The notes beneath the pieces were generated by a model. The model had not been told where the DNA came from and searched no databases. It saw only the letters and a program-made list of their open reading frames with translations. From Methanosphaerula subterraneus (GTDB lineage: Archaea > Halobacteriota > Methanomicrobia > Methanomicrobiales > Methanospirillaceae), in the NCBI RefSeq assembly GCF_052055875.1, contig NZ_CP170508.1, positions 372,001 through 436,000 of the forward strand: a stretch of DNA of 64,000 bases, written 5' to 3'. Of the stretch, positions 62,026-64,000 are shown one piece after another. Position 1 is the stretch's first letter. Each line of letters opens with the position of its first letter. The position numbers and the translations under genes are program-made.

Positions 62026-62154
62026 ATGGAAGCGGTCGCCAGCTCCATCGAGTTCCAGATGTCTCTCCTCCTCTTTCTCGCCCTGGCAGGCTACCTGATC
62101 GCGGCGAAGATCCACCAGTCAGCCGTGGTCGGGGAGATGCGGGGACAGGTTTAA
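62026..62154 (+). pseudogene. N-terminal fragment of a CPA2-type cation/proton antiporter
   Basis: A 42-codon frame reads MEAVASSIEFQMSLLLFLA, then LAGYLIAAKIHQSAVVGE, and stops at TAA at 62152. This is the start of a KefB/NapA-like antiporter, but the VGEILxGIxxGPS continuation is missing. A TATA-like TTTATC lies about 33 bases before the ATG, so transcription may survive. Confidence 0.6.
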
Positions 62155-62191
62155 TACCCGGCAGCGCATCCTCTGTCGCGGGTGAGATGGG

Positions 62192-63970
62192 ATGGATGGA
62201 TATGCCGGCACAATACTCTATGTCGACCTGACCAGAGGCACGCTCGAACCGCGGCCGTACCCGGAGGAACTGCAGAGGCAGTACTTCGGCGGCCGGGGGC
62301 TCGGGGTCAGGCTGATCACCGATCTGGTGGACCCGACCACCGCCCCGCTCGGGGAAGGAAATGTGATCGTCTTCGCCACCGGCCCGCTGACCGGGTCCGG
62401 GGTACCGCTCGGGGCCCGGTACGGGGTGATGACCAAGTCGCCCCTGAACGGGACGCTCTGCTCCTCGGACAGCGGCGGGTTCTTCGGGACCGAACTGAAA
62501 CGAGCCGGGTTTGACGCGGTCGTCATTTCGGGCCGGTCGTCGACCCCGGTCTATCTCTGGCTGCACGATAAGGTCGCCGAGCTGAAGGACGCCTCGGCCT
62601 ACTGGGGAAAGACCGTCAACGAGACGACGGACGGGCTTCTTGCCGAGCTCGGGGAGCCGCATGCGAAGGTCTCCTGCATCGGCCCTGCCGGGGAGCGTTT
62701 GAGCCTGATCGCCTGCGTGATGAACGACAAGTTCCGGGCCGCCGGCAGGGGCGGACCCGGGGCGGTGATGGGGTCCAAGTACCTCAAAGCCATCGTGACC
62801 AGGGGGTCCGGGAAGGTCACCACGGCCCGCCCGGAGGAGTTGAAGGGGGTGACCGCCGACATCAGGGCCAGGATCCATGCCGGCGGCGTGACCGGGACGG
62901 GGCTGCCCGAGTACGGCACCTCGGTGCTGGTGAACATCATCAACAACAGCCACATGCTCCCGGTCAGAAATCACCAGTCTGCGTACTTCCCGACCGCGGA
63001 GAACCTCTCTGGGGAGCGGGTCCGGGAGACGATCTTCGTCCGGAAGAAGCCCTGTTATGCCTGCATCATCGGCTGCGGCCGGGGGACGGTCGTGGACGGT
63101 GTCGAGGGGGAGGGGCCTGAGTACGAACAGACCTGGTCGCTCGGCGCCGACTGTGCGATCGACGATCTGACCTGGGTGGCCAGGGCCAACAACCTCTGCA
63201 ACAACCTCGGGATCGACGCCCTCTCTGCCGGGGTCACCATCGCCTGTGCGATGGAGCTCTCTGAGAAGGGGATCATCCCTGAATCGATCCGGTTCGGGGA
63301 CGGGGAGCAGATGTACGACCTGGTCAGGCAGATGGGATACCGTGAAGGGATCGGCGACCAGCTGGCCGAAGGGTCGTACCGTTTTGCCGAACGGTACGGT
63401 CACCCCGAACTGTCGATGAGTGCAAAGAAGCTCGAGCTGGCGGCCTACGACCCCCGGGCCGTCCAGGGGCAGGGGCTCTCCTATGCGACCGGCGTCCGGG
63501 GAGGGGACCACATCAACGGGTACATGATCTCCCCCGAGATCCTCGGCCTCCCGGAACGGCTCGACCCGTTCGTGACCGAGGGGAAGGCCGCCTGGACCAG
63601 GACATTCCAGGACCTGACCGCTGCGATCGACGCCTGCGGGATCTGCCTCTTCACCTCGCTGGCGCCGCTCGGGGCCGCGGACTATGCCGCCCTGCTCTCA
63701 GGGGTGACCGGCATGGCGGTCACCGCCGACCAGGTCATGGAGACAGGCGAGCGGATCTGGAACCTGCAGAAACTCTTCAACCTCAGGGCCGGCCTGACGA
63801 AGGCCGACGACACGCTCCCGCCGCGGCTGCTCCACGAGCCCCTGCAGGAAGGGGCGCCGAAGGGCAGGGTCTGGGAGCGGGATGCGATGCTCGACGAGTA
63901 TTACGCGATCAGGGGCTGGGACGCAGAAGGGCGGCCGACCCCGGAGACATTGCACCGGCTCGGGCTCTGA
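62192..63970 (+). CDS. aor: aldehyde ferredoxin oxidoreductase (tungsten)
   Basis: A 592-residue AOR-family enzyme with a bis-pterin tungsten site and one [4Fe-4S]. It oxidises aldehydes to acids with ferredoxin. The N-terminal domain has YFGGRGLGVRL, and the cluster ligands are C288, C291, C295 (CYACIIGC) and C485 in the DxxGIC motif (D480-C485). It is followed three bases later by a possible MoaD/ThiS-like gene, matching common archaeal gene order. Confidence 0.95.
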   Translation: MDGYAGTILYVDLTRGTLEPRPYPEELQRQYFGGRGLGVRLITDLVDPTTAPLGEGNVIVFATGPLTGSGVPLGARYGVMTKSPLNGTLCSSDSGGFFGTELKRAGFDAVVISGRSSTPVYLWLHDKVAELKDASAYWGKTVNETTDGLLAELGEPHAKVSCIGPAGERLSLIACVMNDKFRAAGRGGPGAVMGSKYLKAIVTRGSGKVTTARPEELKGVTADIRARIHAGGVTGTGLPEYGTSVLVNIINNSHMLPVRNHQSAYFPTAENLSGERVRETIFVRKKPCYACIIGCGRGTVVDGVEGEGPEYEQTWSLGADCAIDDLTWVARANNLCNNLGIDALSAGVTIACAMELSEKGIIPESIRFGDGEQMYDLVRQMGYREGIGDQLAEGSYRFAERYGHPELSMSAKKLELAAYDPRAVQGQGLSYATGVRGGDHINGYMISPEILGLPERLDPFVTEGKAAWTRTFQDLTAAIDACGICLFTSLAPLGAADYAALLSGVTGMAVTADQVMETGERIWNLQKLFNLRAGLTKADDTLPPRLLHEPLQEGAPKGRVWERDAMLDEYYAIRGWDAEGRPTPETLHRLGL

Positions 63971-63972
63971 GG

Positions 63973-64000
63973 ATGATCGTCACGGTCAGGGGGTATGCGG
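63973..64000 (+). CDS. start of a probable MoaD/ThiS-like sulfur carrier
   Basis: Only nine codons (MIVTVRGYA) are seen before the window ends. Their pattern and position after aor fit a MoaD/ThiS ubiquitin-like protein. Identification rests mainly on context. Confidence 0.4.

Noticed and set aside
61994..63511. 505-codon open frame antisense to AOR
   Set aside because: It mirrors a confident AOR gene and shows only GC-skewed composition, without motifs.

Overview
The window looks like the chromosome of a methanogenic archaeon, most plausibly order Methanomicrobiales (Methanosphaerula/Methanoregula-like; inferred, not searched). The support is archaeal EF-1A followed by a 102-residue archaeal S10, an archaeal Sm protein, a split GMP-synthase amidotransferase subunit, archaeal-type CobT/CobZ/CobS, a ferredoxin-linked 2-oxoacid oxidoreductase, a tungsten aldehyde oxidoreductase, a short Dsr-like siroheme protein, archaeal histidine kinases, TATA boxes at leaderless distances and T-run terminators. 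The backbone is GC-rich with short intergenic gaps. No rRNA, tRNA or CRISPR array was recognised.

Layout. 1-3.8 kb: acetoacetate decarboxylase-like/SDR operon, an internally duplicated membrane protein and an APH-fold kinase. 3.85-9.2 kb: an AT-rich acquired island with an OLD-like ATPase/TOPRIM nuclease, a tyrosine-recombinase remnant, a three-helix membrane protein and a protein with a HEPN RNase motif (RNGIAH). 9.4-12.8 kb: a zinc-ribbon/PP-loop reductase-like domain fused to a SufS-type cysteine desulfurase, followed directly by an FdhD-like gene. 12.9-19.7 kb: a HerA-type ATPase and a 1270-residue Cas4/Dna2-like nuclease-helicase, with an AT-rich membrane gene between them. 20-24 kb: two tandem cohesin-domain surface proteins. 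24.3-35 kb: three large histidine kinases, a response regulator, a Thr-rich lipoprotein and the korB-korA operon, whose promoter abuts five exact 42-bp palindromic repeats. 35.3-37.3 kb: a small unknown protein and a condensation-type acyltransferase. 37.7-42.4 kb: a TetR gene divergent from a six-gene run (methyltransferase, tiny Cys-rich protein, alpha/beta hydrolase, OsmC, DUF2284, frameshifted metallo-hydrolase). 42.4-46 kb: two GT2 glycosyltransferases, DUF99, a pilin-like protein, a winged-helix protein and an Sm protein. 46-54 kb: beta-helix protein, iron-sulfur flavoprotein, TraB/YkgJ/GuaA overlapping run, cobalamin lower-ligand genes and a small sulfite-reductase-like protein. 54-64 kb: EF-1A, S10, Agl23-like membrane protein, MarC, nitrilase, membrane hydrolase, threonine synthase, a truncated CPA2 antiporter, an AOR and the start of a probable MoaD-like gene.

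How the parts may work together. The desulfurase fusion plus FdhD forms a plausible sulfur-delivery unit for Mo/W-pterin enzymes. The AT-rich island, and perhaps the HerA plus nuclease-helicase pair, are the best candidates for genome defence. CobT, CobZ and CobS cover late corrinoid assembly. The TetR cluster resembles an inducible thiol, oxidant or xenobiotic response.
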